64,000 bases of DNA from Hamadaea tsunoensis DSM 44101 (GCF_000428945.1 NZ_AUAX01000009.1:124001-188000), one strand, 5' to 3'; positions 33,066-41,226 are shown, counted from the first letter of the stretch. The notes: generated by a model not told the origin, from the letters alone. Program-made: numbers and translations.

Positions 33066-33245
33066 ATAAGGGCCGATGTGCCCTCGTCTCGCCCGAAGGG
33101 CGAACGGGCAATAACCTTCCCAGCAACCACCCCGGGGGGAAGCGCGCCCATCGGTGGCCGCAACCACCGGGGGAAGTAACCACCCATGGCCTGAACCACG
33201 AATGGCCGCCACCCCCACGGGCAGCGGCCATTGCGGACAGGATGT

Positions 33246-34178
33246 TTAGGCGGCTTGGAGGCCTTCGGCTCGGGCCAGTTCGCGGAGGCGGCCGAGGGCC
33301 TGGATCTCCAGCTGGCGGATGCGCTCGCGGGAGAGCGAGAAGCGTGAGGCGACCTCGGTGAGCGAGTGCTCGCGGCCGTCCTCCAGGCCGTAGCGGGCGC
33401 GCATGATGCCCGCGGACCGGTCGTCGAGGTGGTTGAGCAGGCCCTCGATGCGCTGCCGCTCCAGTGCGGAGAGCACGATCTCCTCGGGGCTCGGCGCGTC
33501 CGAGTCGGCCACCAGGTCACCCAGGTTGGTGTCGCCGTCGTCGCCGACCGGCGTGTCCAGCGAGACCGTGTCCTGCGACCAGCGGATCAGCTCGGTCACC
33601 CGCTCGACGGGCACCTGCAGGGCCGCCGCGATCTGCGCGGGCTCGGGCTCCGAACCCAGCTCACGAGTGAGCTGACGGGCCACGTTGCGCATCCGGTTGA
33701 CGTCTTCCACCAGGTGGACCGGCAGCCGGACCGTACGCTCCTGCTGGGCGATCGCCCGGCTGATCGCCTGGCGGATCCACCACGTCGCGTACGTCGAGAA
33801 CTTGTAGCCCTTGATGTAGTCGAACTTCTCCACCGCCCGGACCAGGCCGGTGTTGCCCTCCTGGATCAGGTCGAGCATCGGCATGCCGGAGCGCACGTAG
33901 CGGCGGGCGATCGAGACCACCAGTCGCAGGTTCGCCCGGATGAACAGGTCCTTCGCCCGGTTACCCTCGGTGATGAGCAGTTCGAGGTCTTCGCGGCCGA
34001 CGCCCTTCGGCTGCTGCCCCTCTTCCAGCCAGTGCTCGGCCAGCAGGCCGGCCTCGATGGACTTCGACAGCTCTACCTCCTGCGCCGCGTCCAGCAGCGG
34101 CGTACGGGAGATCTCGTGCAGGTAGACGCCGACGAGGTCACGCTCCTCGGCCACCTGGTCGGTGCGCAGGATCGTCAT
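33246..34178 (-). CDS. RNA polymerase sigma-70 factor, principal-like (group 1/2)
   Basis: 310 aa from the ATG at 34178, preceded by GTGGAGAAC. Region 1.2 ([20 protein letters not shown]), region 2 ([59 protein letters not shown]), region 3 ([18 protein letters not shown]) and region 4.2 ([20 protein letters not shown]) are all intact. The long acidic region 1.1 of the housekeeping factor is missing, so this is a HrdB-like alternative (SigB/HrdA/D type) with -10/-35 preference close to the housekeeping one. Confidence 0.92.
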   Translation of the reverse strand: MTILRTDQVAEERDLVGVYLHEISRTPLLDAAQEVELSKSIEAGLLAEHWLEEGQQPKGVGREDLELLITEGNRAKDLFIRANLRLVVSIARRYVRSGMPMLDLIQEGNTGLVRAVEKFDYIKGYKFSTYATWWIRQAISRAIAQQERTVRLPVHLVEDVNRMRNVARQLTRELGSEPEPAQIAAALQVPVERVTELIRWSQDTVSLDTPVGDDGDTNLGDLVADSDAPSPEEIVLSALERQRIEGLLNHLDDRSAGIMRARYGLEDGREHSLTEVASRFSLSRERIRQLEIQALGRLRELARAEGLQAA

Positions 34179-34571
34179 GTTCTCCACGTTCGGGCCCCTC
34201 CCCCGTAATTGCCGCAGCGGTCTGCGGTACTGACATCTGCGTAACAGATGACCGACGGAGCTGATTCCTTCTCGCCGATCTGAAAGTGTCACAGCTAACT
34301 GTGAAACCCCTGAAAGGCACATGCGACTTCGCTGATCAGCGAGGTACGCTGCGTCGTCCACCACCCGGACCGGCGCTCAGCTCAACGTCGTGTTCGCCTG
34401 TTCCATTCCACCTGATCGGGGTCGACGGCACAGCGACCCAGGTCACTGCGTACCTGCGATCCCGGTCACGTCGGCCCTTCCGTGCGCTGTCTCTTGCGGT
34501 ATAGACGCGCTGACGGCGGCTCCGGGTTGCCATCTCCCCGGTACGAGTGACACGGAGTAATCAAAACGATG

Positions 34572-34602
34572 TTGTTTTAGGCAACTAGGTAGACATAGTT
34601 GC
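34572..34602 (+). promoter_or_regulatory. AT-rich promoter-like site with dyad in a 600-bp gap
   Basis: The gap 34179-34778 contains no convincing gene. TTGTTT (34572-34577) and TAGTTG (34596-34601) are spaced as a promoter, and GCAACTA...TAGTTGC (34581-34587/34596-34602) is a perfect 7-bp dyad across the -10 side. The locally low GC supports promoter use. No + strand gene follows before 35393; it may drive a small RNA or be part of sigma gene regulation. Confidence 0.35.
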
Positions 34603-34778
34603 TATCGCTCGCGTACCCCTGAGCTGGGGAGATGCTCACGACCAGTGATGCCGGGGCAGGGGGCTGCCTGCGGCCGACCCTCGGTGGTGTGTATGTTCAC
34701 AGTGGACTCGGAAGCGGCTTCAGCGGGCGCGGACGGTCTTCCACGGCATCCGGGTGACCGCCCGGGTGCCGTCTGTCT

Positions 34779-34985
34779 CTAGAGACTCGCCGGTCGGTCG
34801 AACTCACCCGCCCGTACGCCGGCGACGAACTCGCGCCAGGACTCGACGCCGAGGCTGATGGACAGCTCGGGGATGTTCGAGTTGCGCAAGCCGACGTTCT
34901 CCAGATCCAGCTCGGCCACTTCGACGCAGGAACCGCTCTCGCACTTCGTGCTGCGTCGCCAGGCCGTGACCCGTTCTGCGGTCAC
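34779..34985 (-). CDS. DUF397 protein, partner of XRE-DUF5753 regulator
   Basis: 68 aa from a GTG at 34985 with AAAGGAAG upstream. DUF397 pattern: WRRSTKCESGSCVEVAEL then SWREFVAGVRAGEFD. These short proteins are encoded beside WhiJ-like XRE regulators in actinomycetes and are thought to modulate them. It is divergent from the XRE gene at 35393; a CATATG dyad lies 39 nt upstream. Confidence 0.88.
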   Translation of the reverse strand: MTAERVTAWRRSTKCESGSCVEVAELDLENVGLRNSNIPELSISLGVESWREFVAGVRAGEFDRPASL

Positions 34986-35023
34986 GCTGCTTCCTTTCCC
35001 GGTCCACTATGTAGGTTTTCCTC

Positions 35024-35049
35024 GCATATGCCGGTCTACTGCCATATGC
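35024..35049. promoter_or_regulatory. Inverted repeat upstream of the DUF397 gene
   Basis: GCATATG (35024-35030) and CATATGC (35043-35049) form a perfect 7-bp dyad in the 407-bp divergent gap between DUF397 and XRE genes. It is a candidate binding site for the XRE regulator. The rest of the gap holds no gene that I can support. Confidence 0.4.
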
Positions 35050-35392
35050 AAAGACACAAGTACAGACGCCGGGATGAAAGATGTCAAGGCGCCAGGCGGC
35101 GATGCGCCAGGTGGCGATCAGGGTCCCGGCGCGCTTCGCGGTACCGTCGCTGATCAGGGATGATCCTTATCGGATCCGAGCATGCACCTGGTGCGCCGTG
35201 TGAGCATATAGATCCACACAGTGACAACCATCCGTGCGCGAGGTAGGCTTTTCGTCAACAGCTGTCAGATAGCGTCAACTAGCCAGGTGGCCATCTGCCG
35301 CCACTGCGAACGGACGCCGTCGGATCTGCGGAACGCCGCAGATGGACTTGGTCGCATCTGGAAAGACGGCTTCGGCTTGGGGGTGAGACGCG

Positions 35393-36256
35393 ATGGCACC
35401 TGTCGCTCAGGGACCGACCATCGCCCGCCGTCGGTTGTCCAACGCTCTGCGAGCGGCCCGGGACGGTTCCGGCCAGACGCAGGAGCAGGTCGCCGGCGCG
35501 CTCGACTGGTCCATCTCGAAGATGATCCGGATCGAGAACGGCAAGGTGAAGCCGACCGTCACCGACGTGAAGGCGCTCCTTCAGCTCTACGGCGTACGCG
35601 AGATCGACCGCGTCGACGAGCTCACGGCGCTCGCCCGGGCCAGCCGGCAGCGGGCCTGGTGGGCGGAGTACCGCGACCAGCTTCCGCAGGGCTTCGCCGA
35701 TTACGTCGCGATCGAGGCCGACGCGAGCGACCTGATGTTCTTCCAGCCGCTCTACATTCCCGGCCTGTTCCAGACCGAGGCGTACATCTGGGACGTCATG
35801 CGCAACCGGGTGCCCGAGGACCTGGCCGACGCCGACAAGCCGATCCGTGTCCGCGTCCGTCAGCTGCGCCAGCAGCACCTGCTGTCCGGCCCGCGGCGGC
35901 CGAAGATCGACGCCGTCATCGACGAGTCCGCGCTGCGCCGGGTCGCCAGCAATCCCGCCGTCATGCGGGATCAGCTGCTGCACCTGGCCGGGCTGGGCAA
36001 CGACCCGCTGATCACCCTGCGGGTGCTGCCGTTCGAGGCGGGCGTGGCCGTCGCCATGAGCTCCTTCATCATCGTGCGGTTCCCCGGCGACGATCCCGAC
36101 GTCGTCTACTACGAGAGCGGGATCGCCCACACCGCCATGCTGGACCGCAGCGACCCGGCGCCCTATTGGTCGGCGTACAACAAGCTGGTCGCATCGGCGA
36201 TGTCGCCCACCGATTCACTCACGTTCATTGCGAAGGTCGCCTCCGAATACCGCTAG
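35393..36256 (+). CDS. XRE-family regulator with DUF5753 domain (WhiJ-like)
   Basis: 287 aa; the ATG at 35393 follows GGGGGTGAG. N-terminal helix-turn-helix (~10-75: LRAARDGSGQTQEQVAGALD, ISKMIRIENGKVKPTVTDVK) and C-terminal DUF5753 (~95-285: AIEADASDLMFFQPLYIPGL, FQTEAYIWDVM, DAVIDESALRR, VAMSSFIIVRFPG). WhiJ-like proteins act with DUF397 partners to control development or antibiotic genes in streptomycetes. Here a DUF397 gene lies on each side: one divergent (34779-34985), one 51 nt downstream in the same direction. Confidence 0.92.
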   Translation: MAPVAQGPTIARRRLSNALRAARDGSGQTQEQVAGALDWSISKMIRIENGKVKPTVTDVKALLQLYGVREIDRVDELTALARASRQRAWWAEYRDQLPQGFADYVAIEADASDLMFFQPLYIPGLFQTEAYIWDVMRNRVPEDLADADKPIRVRVRQLRQQHLLSGPRRPKIDAVIDESALRRVASNPAVMRDQLLHLAGLGNDPLITLRVLPFEAGVAVAMSSFIIVRFPGDDPDVVYYESGIAHTAMLDRSDPAPYWSAYNKLVASAMSPTDSLTFIAKVASEYR

Positions 36257-36307
36257 CGGAGCCGTGTAACACTCGGGACATCGACGAAACAGGCAAAGGT
36301 GGTGTCG

Positions 36308-36511
36308 ATGTCCAGACAGGAACTGCCGAAACGGGGGGAGTGGCGGCGGGCGCGCGAATGTGAGTCGAGTTCGTGCGCGGAGGTACGGCGTGACGGGGTG
36401 ACGACTCAGATTCGCAGCTCCCTGGAGCCGGAAAAGGTCGTGAGCCTCACGGCCGACGAGTGGGCGGTCTTCCGGGCCGGGGTGGCCGCCGGGGACTTCG
36501 ACGAGATGTGA
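36308..36511 (+). CDS. DUF397 protein, second partner
   Basis: 67 aa from the ATG at 36308 with AAAGGTGG upstream (a GTG at 36299 is possible). Pattern: EWRRARECESSSCAEVRRDG, then ADEWAVFRAGVAAGDFDEM. It is co-directional with and close to the XRE gene, so it is probably in its operon. It differs substantially from the divergent DUF397 copy. Confidence 0.88.
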   Translation: MSRQELPKRGEWRRARECESSSCAEVRRDGVTTQIRSSLEPEKVVSLTADEWAVFRAGVAAGDFDEM

Positions 36512-36538
36512 CGGTCGAGCCCCGCGGCGGCCGGGCCG

Positions 36539-37528
36539 TCAGAGGGCGACCAGCATCTTGCCGGTGTTCGCACCACGCATCAGATCGATGAGGGCCGCAG
36601 GGGCATTCTGCAGGCCCTCCACGACGGTCTCCTCGGCGATGAGCCGCCCGTCGGCCAGCCACGATCCGGCCTCGGCGAGGAAGTCAGGCATGAGCGCGGA
36701 GTGGTCGTTCACGATCATTCCGCGCAGTGTCAGCCGCTTGCCGATGGCGAGCGCGAGGTTGCGCGGTCCCGGCTGGTCCTCGTTGTACGCCGAGATCGCC
36801 CCGCACAGCACGACCCGTCCACGAAGGCGCAGCCGGCTGATGGCGGCCTCCAGATGGTCCCCGCCGACGTTGTCGAAGTAGACGTCGATCCCGTCCGGGG
36901 CGGCCTTCTTCAGGGATTCCGCGACCGGTGCGGCCTTGTAGTCGAACGCCTCGTCGAAACCGAGGCGTTCGGTGAGATGGCGGACCTTGGCCGGCGTACC
37001 GGCGGATCCGATGACCCGGGACGCGCCCTTCAGCCGGGCGAACTGGCCGACGAGGCTGCCGACCGCACCCGCCGCTCCGGACACGAAGACGGCGTCGCCC
37101 GGCCGGAACTCGCCGACCTCCAGCAGGCCCGCGTACGCGGTGAGGCCCGGCATGCCCAGCGCGCCCAGGTAATGCGTCAGGCCGAGGGCCGGGTCGACCT
37201 TCCGGAACCGGTCGGCCGGGGCGGTGACAAGGTCCCGGAAGCCGAAACCGTGCAGCACGAAATCGCCGGGGGACAGTCCCGGCGCGGCCGAGTCGACCAC
37301 CTCGCCCACGGCGCCGCCGTCCATCGGCCGGTCGAGCTCGAAGGGCGGCACGTAGGACTTCACGTCGTTCATACGCCCGCGCATGTACGGATCCACCGAC
37401 ATGTAGAGGTTGCGGACGCGTACCTCGCCGGGGCCGGGCTCGGGGACGTCCGTCTCGACGAGGCGGAAGTCGGCCGGTGTCGGCCAGCCGTTCGGGCGCG
37501 CGGCCAGGTGGATCTCGCGGGAGAGCAT
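36539..37528 (-). CDS. NADP-dependent zinc-free MDR oxidoreductase (prostaglandin/leukotriene reductase-like)
   Basis: 329 aa from the ATG at 37528, which has AAAGGAAAC upstream; an in-frame ATG at 37552 overlaps the MarR stop and is an alternative coupled start. YncB/CurA-type motifs: NLYMSVDPYMRGRMND, GMPGLTAYAGLLEVG, VFVSGAAGAVGSLVGQFARL, DVYFDNVGGDHLEAAI and RGMIVNDHS. These enzymes reduce the C=C bond of alpha,beta-unsaturated carbonyls. It is the second gene after an OhrR-type MarR regulator, so induction by reactive electrophiles or peroxides is likely. Confidence 0.9.
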   Translation of the reverse strand: MLSREIHLAARPNGWPTPADFRLVETDVPEPGPGEVRVRNLYMSVDPYMRGRMNDVKSYVPPFELDRPMDGGAVGEVVDSAAPGLSPGDFVLHGFGFRDLVTAPADRFRKVDPALGLTHYLGALGMPGLTAYAGLLEVGEFRPGDAVFVSGAAGAVGSLVGQFARLKGASRVIGSAGTPAKVRHLTERLGFDEAFDYKAAPVAESLKKAAPDGIDVYFDNVGGDHLEAAISRLRLRGRVVLCGAISAYNEDQPGPRNLALAIGKRLTLRGMIVNDHSALMPDFLAEAGSWLADGRLIAEETVVEGLQNAPAALIDLMRGANTGKMLVAL

Positions 37529-37551
37529 GGGTTTCCTTTCGGGGACGGGCA

Positions 37552-38004
37552 TTACGCGTCGGCGAGGGTTCGGGCCAGGTCCTGCAGGGTCTGCCGGAGC
37601 CGCCGCAGGTCGGCCGGATCGAGTCCGGTCGCGTCCGCCAGCTGCCCCGGTACGCCGAGCGCGGCGGCGCGCAGCCGTCGTCCGGCCGGCGTCAGGGACA
37701 CCACGACACTGCGCTCGTCGTCCGGGCTGCGCTCCTTGACGACCTGGCCGGCGGCGACCATCCGCTTCAGCAGCGGCGAGAGCGTCCCGGAGTCGAGCAT
37801 CAGGGCCTCGCCGAGCGCCTTGACGGTCACGCCGTCCGGATCCGCCTGCCAGAGAACCAGCAAGACCAGGTACTGCGGGTAGGTCAGGCCCATCCGGTCG
37901 AGGATCGGGCGGTAGACGGCCGTCACCGCCCGGCTCGCCGAGTACAGGGCGAAACAGACCTGGTTGCGCAGGGCCAGTTCCTCGGCGCCGCGTTCACCAC
38001 TCAT
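37552..38004 (-). CDS. MarR-family regulator, OhrR-like
   Basis: 150 aa from the ATG at 38004. Winged helix with the OhrR signature LRNQVCFALYSASRAV, whose Cys (~17) is the peroxide-sensing residue in OhrR, then LTYPQYLVLLVLWQADP and LDSGTLSPLLKRM, DDERSVVVSLTPAG. A perfect palindrome TTGTGCACAA lies 27 nt upstream. Its stop overlaps an ATG of the oxidoreductase frame (TAATG). It probably represses itself and the oxidoreductase until oxidised. Confidence 0.92.
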   Translation of the reverse strand: MSGERGAEELALRNQVCFALYSASRAVTAVYRPILDRMGLTYPQYLVLLVLWQADPDGVTVKALGEALMLDSGTLSPLLKRMVAAGQVVKERSPDDERSVVVSLTPAGRRLRAAALGVPGQLADATGLDPADLRRLRQTLQDLARTLADA

Positions 38005-38030
38005 GACCACCACATTAAGATTTACTTTGG

Positions 38031-38040
38031 TTGTGCACAA
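38031..38040. promoter_or_regulatory. MarR/OhrR operator TTGTGCACAA
   Basis: A perfect 10-bp palindrome, 27 nt upstream of the MarR start and ~95 nt upstream of the kinase gene on the other strand. It sits in AT-richer DNA (TTAAGATTTACTTTGG just beside it) suited to a promoter. Confidence 0.7.
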
Positions 38041-38133
38041 TGCAAACCCGTGACCTGCGGCGCGGGCCACAGTCGCGAAACTCCTTCGCCAGGCCGGTTG
38101 TCTGGCGTCGATGTGTCCGGAACACTCTCCTCC

Positions 38134-38919
38134 GTGTGGCTTCCCGTCGGTACGGCCCTGAGTGGGCGCTACGTGCTGACCGGTCCGCTCGCCATGGGGG
38201 GCGTGTCGCACGTGTACCGGGCGGTCGACACCGTGCAGGGCGTGACACGGGCAGTGAAATGCCTGTCCGGGCGCGCGCATCAGCGCAACGCCGTCCCCGA
38301 GCTGGTACGCCGGGAGGCGATGATCACCACCCGCCTCCGGCACCCGAACGTGCCGAGGGTCTACGACTACGGCGACGTCGCCCTGCCCAACGGCTCGACG
38401 ATCGGGTTCATGGTGCTGGAGCTGCTCCAGGGCGAGTCGCTGTCGGCTCGGATGGAGCGCCGCATCCTGCTGAGCTGGGATGAGGCGACCCGCATCGCGG
38501 CCAGCATCGCCGACGTCCTCACCGTGGCGCATCGGCGCGGAATCACCCATCGCGACCTCAACCCGGACAACGTCATGCTGACCCCCGCCGCCGTGAAGAT
38601 CATCGACTACGGGCTGGCCCGGTCGACGGACGACGGTGTGAGCCGGGCCGACGACGTGTACGCGCTGGGCGTGCTGCTGTACCGCATGCTGACGGGCGGC
38701 TCGCCGTACCAGACGCGCAGCATCGGCCGGCCGCGTCGCGGGCTGATCCCCGCGAGCCTCGCCCCGGTCCCGGTCCTCGCCGTTCCGGGCCTGCCGACCG
38801 CCCTCTCCGATCTCGTCCGCGCCTGCATGGACAAGAGTCCGCCCAACCGCCCGTCCGCGCGGGAGGCATCCATCACCCTCTGGCGTCTGCTCACGCCGAT
38901 TCAGGTCGGCGGGAACTAA
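38134..38919 (+). CDS. Soluble serine/threonine protein kinase-like protein
   Basis: 261 aa from the GTG at 38134 (VWLPVGTALSGRYVLTGPLA); a GTG at 38113 is an alternative. Small kinase fold with no transmembrane or sensor domain: Gly-rich loop GPLAMGGVSHVYRAV, ATP-binding Lys in RAVKCLSG, Glu in LVRREAMI, catalytic loop ITHRDLNPDNVML and IIDYG in place of DFG. The Lys of HRDxKPxN is Asn here. The catalytic Asp and Asn and the metal Asp are retained, so activity is possible but uncertain. Substrates unknown. It is divergent from marR. Confidence 0.82.
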   Translation: MWLPVGTALSGRYVLTGPLAMGGVSHVYRAVDTVQGVTRAVKCLSGRAHQRNAVPELVRREAMITTRLRHPNVPRVYDYGDVALPNGSTIGFMVLELLQGESLSARMERRILLSWDEATRIAASIADVLTVAHRRGITHRDLNPDNVMLTPAAVKIIDYGLARSTDDGVSRADDVYALGVLLYRMLTGGSPYQTRSIGRPRRGLIPASLAPVPVLAVPGLPTALSDLVRACMDKSPPNRPSAREASITLWRLLTPIQVGGN

Positions 38920-38983
38920 CCTTGCGGGCTGGCCGACTACGAAGGCGTACGCGGCCACGGTGGCCGGAGTGAGGGGGAGAGCG

Positions 38984-39697
38984 GTGCTCGCACGCAGGAT
39001 CGCGGCCGGGGTGGCCGGTGTCGTCATCGGTGGGGTCGCGCTGGCCGGATCGGCTTTCGCGCACGTCGAGGTCGAAGGCAAGCCCGCGCAGGCGCTGGCC
39101 AAGAACGCGCAGGTGAGCTTCTCCGCCGAGGCCGAGAACGGCTCCGCCGGCATCAAGTCGGTCCGGGTCGTGCTGCCCACCGGCATCGCGCCGGCCGACG
39201 TCACCTACGTCTCCGGCCCGGCCGGCTGGACCTTCGCCGCCACCGCCGACGGCTACACCGTGTCCGGCAAGGCGCTGGCCGTGCACAAGGACGCCGCGTA
39301 CGCGATCAAGATCCGGCAGCTGCCCGCGGCGGCGAGCGTGGCCTTCAAGACGCTCGTCACCTATGACAACAATGCGGTGGACCGGTGGATCGAGCTGCCG
39401 ACGGCGGGCGACCCGAGCCCGGACCACCCGGCGCCGCTGCTGAAGCTCGCGGCCGCCGCCCCCGGCGCGTCGCCTGAGCCGGCCGTGCTGATCAGCCCGT
39501 CCGCCGCGGCGAGCCCGTCGACCGAGTCGGCCACCGTCCCGTCGCCCTCGACGACGGCCGACAAGGCCGCGGCCGAGGCGAACTCGCCCGCGGGCACCAG
39601 CGTCGCCACCTGGGTGATCATCGGCGCTTTCGCGGTGGTCGCGGTCGCGCTCGGAACGGTGCTGGGCCGCCGCCGCGCCGCCGCCCGCCAGCGCTGA
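38984..39697 (+). CDS. YcnI family (DUF1775) cell-surface protein
   Basis: 237 aa from the GTG at 38984, after GAGGGGGAGA; an in-frame GTG at 38960 is less well placed. Sec signal ending AGSAFA, then the mature N-terminus HVEVEGKPAQAL: YcnI proteins bind Cu(II) through this N-terminal His. The beta-sandwich domain continues (~28-150), followed by a Pro/Ser/Ala/Thr-rich linker and a C-terminal transmembrane helix (VATWVIIGAFAVVAVALGTV) with a basic tail. It probably handles copper at the cell surface. No copper exporter or PCuAC gene is adjacent. Confidence 0.88.
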   Translation: MLARRIAAGVAGVVIGGVALAGSAFAHVEVEGKPAQALAKNAQVSFSAEAENGSAGIKSVRVVLPTGIAPADVTYVSGPAGWTFAATADGYTVSGKALAVHKDAAYAIKIRQLPAAASVAFKTLVTYDNNAVDRWIELPTAGDPSPDHPAPLLKLAAAAPGASPEPAVLISPSAAASPSTESATVPSPSTTADKAAAEANSPAGTSVATWVIIGAFAVVAVALGTVLGRRRAAARQR

Positions 39698-39752
39698 CCC
39701 CAACCTCGGCACCACCCACCCGGCACACCTGCCGCCGTGGCCCGATCGTCTC

Positions 39753-39824
39753 GACGATCTTGCGCGAATGTCTCGAATTCTGTCGCATCTGCCCGGAATG
39801 CCCGAACATTCGCGCAAGATCGTC
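39753..39824. repeat. Family B palindromic repeat, copy 2
   Basis: Arms GACGATCTTGCGCGAATGT (39753-39771) and its exact complement (39806-39824) enclose a 34-nt loop beginning CTCGAATT, similar to the loop of the copy at 22825-22904. A partial arm (GCGCAAGATCGCCGCAAGG) follows at ~39840. It lies between the convergent YcnI and DUF4188 genes. Confidence 0.85.
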
Positions 39825-39912
39825 GCAAGGCTCCCGGCCGCGCAAGATCGCCGCAAGGTTTCCCGGACGCGCAAGGGCGCGCGCACGACGGGGTGTGGGG
39901 CAGGGCGCGCCG

Positions 39913-40401
39913 TCAGTGGGTCGGGGTGGGGGCGCCGCGGCGGGTTGCGGCGGTTTCTCCCTTGCGGGCCACGGGAAGGTGTTCGCCCGCCTGGGCCAGG
40001 CCGAATCGGGGCATGTTCGCGTACAGGGTCTCGTAGTGGCCGGCCGAGACGAGATAGGTCTCGTGCCACACGCCCACGTCCCCGCTGCCACCGACGGCCT
40101 TGTTGTACGCCTTCCAGGCCGGCCGGTGCGTGAACCGCGGGTCCCGCGCGAACTTCTCCAACTGCTCCACCGTCCGCCAGTACTGCACGGTCAGCGTGCC
40201 GCTGCCGGTCATCGCCAGCGTGTGGCCCAGCAGTCCGGAGTTCGGGTCGGCGTACAGCTCCTTCATCATGCGCGGCATCGCCGACATCATCGGCAGCCAC
40301 TTGTGGATCTTCCACTTCTTGTTGAAGCGCATGCCGATCATGAAGACGACGAAGTCGCCGTCGATGTTCGCGGTCATGCGGCCGGGGACGACGTGTGCCA
40401 T
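39913..40401 (-). CDS. DUF4188 family protein (monooxygenase-like fold)
   Basis: 162 aa from the ATG at 40401 with TGGAGACC upstream. DUF4188 pattern: GRMTANIDGDFVVFMIGMRF, NKKWKIHKWLPMMSAMPRMM, LLGHTLAMTGSGTLTVQYWR and GDVGVWHETYLVSAGHYETL. Ferredoxin-like ABM-type fold is expected; the catalytic role is unknown. It is divergent from a MerR regulator whose palindromic site lies between them, so it is the likely target. Confidence 0.88.
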   Translation of the reverse strand: MAHVVPGRMTANIDGDFVVFMIGMRFNKKWKIHKWLPMMSAMPRMMKELYADPNSGLLGHTLAMTGSGTLTVQYWRTVEQLEKFARDPRFTHRPAWKAYNKAVGGSGDVGVWHETYLVSAGHYETLYANMPRFGLAQAGEHLPVARKGETAATRRGAPTPTH

Positions 40402-40425
40402 GATGGTCTCCAGATCTCGGATAGC

Positions 40426-40442
40426 GGATAGTGTCACTATCC
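40426..40442. promoter_or_regulatory. MerR-type palindromic operator
   Basis: GGATAGTGTCACTATCC, a perfect 8+8 bp palindrome with one central base, in the 75-bp gap between DUF4188 (start 40401) and merR (start 40477). A partial direct repeat GGATAGC precedes it. Confidence 0.75.
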
Positions 40443-40476
40443 ATCTGAAGAGTCCGACGCGCAAGAGGGATGCCGG

Positions 40477-41226
40477 ATGAAGGTTGGCGAGTTGGTGGAG
40501 CGCAGCGGCGTACCGCTGCCGACGGTCAAGTTCTACCTGCGGGAAGGCCTGCTCCCGGCGGGCGAGGCCACCGGCCGCAATCAGGCCGCCTATGGCGAGG
40601 AGCACCTGCGCCGCCTCCGCGTGATCCGCGCCCTCGTCGACGTCGGCGGCCTGCCGATCACCGCCGTCCGCGAGATCCTGCGCGCCGCGGACGACCCGGA
40701 CCAGGCCGGCCACGACGTCCGCGGGCTCGCGCACTTCAATCTCGCCCGGCCCACGCGTACCGACCGCTCCACCGCGCAGTGGCGGTCCGCCCGGGTCGAC
40801 GCCCTCGCGCTCGTACGCGCGAAAGGGTGGAACGTTCACGAGGAGAGCGTCTGGCTCGACCAGCTCGCCGACGCGATGGCCGCCCTCCGGGCGCTGGGGC
40901 ACGAGGACATCCTCGGCCTGATGGACCACTACGTCGCCTCGGCCGAGCAGCTGGCCGGCCCGGAGGTGGCCGTGGTGATGGCCCAGCCGGACCGGCCGTC
41001 CATGGTGGAGTCGGTCGTCACCGGCACGCTGCTCGGCGAGGCGATGTTCGTCGCGCTGCACCGGATGGCCCAGGAGGACGCGTCCAGCCGGTTCGATCCG
41101 TCCGGCCGGCCGCCGGCGGATCAGGCCGGGGTCGGCGCCGGCGTGGCGGAGCGGGTGCCGACCGCGGCCGAGACCCCGGCCGCCACGAAGCACAGGCCGC
41201 CGGCGACGTACCAGGCGAGGGAGTAG
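40477..41226 (+). CDS. MerR-family transcriptional regulator
   Basis: 249 aa. N-terminal MerR winged helix (MKVGELVERSGVPLPTVKFY, LREGLLPAGEATGRNQAAYG) followed by an alpha-helical effector domain with no clustered metal-binding Cys. It probably senses an organic ligand and controls the divergent DUF4188 gene. The last ~35 codons (AGVGAGVAERVPTAAETPAA onward) lie opposite the 3' end of the convergent MFS gene by 106 nt and look like low-complexity read-through; the ancestral stop may have been lost. Confidence 0.85.
   Translation: MKVGELVERSGVPLPTVKFYLREGLLPAGEATGRNQAAYGEEHLRRLRVIRALVDVGGLPITAVREILRAADDPDQAGHDVRGLAHFNLARPTRTDRSTAQWRSARVDALALVRAKGWNVHEESVWLDQLADAMAALRALGHEDILGLMDHYVASAEQLAGPEVAVVMAQPDRPSMVESVVTGTLLGEAMFVALHRMAQEDASSRFDPSGRPPADQAGVGAGVAERVPTAAETPAATKHRPPATYQARE

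Noticed and set aside
22417-39824. CRISPR-like repeat arrays
   Set aside because: Repeats are dispersed palindromes, not regularly spaced direct repeats, and no cas gene is present.
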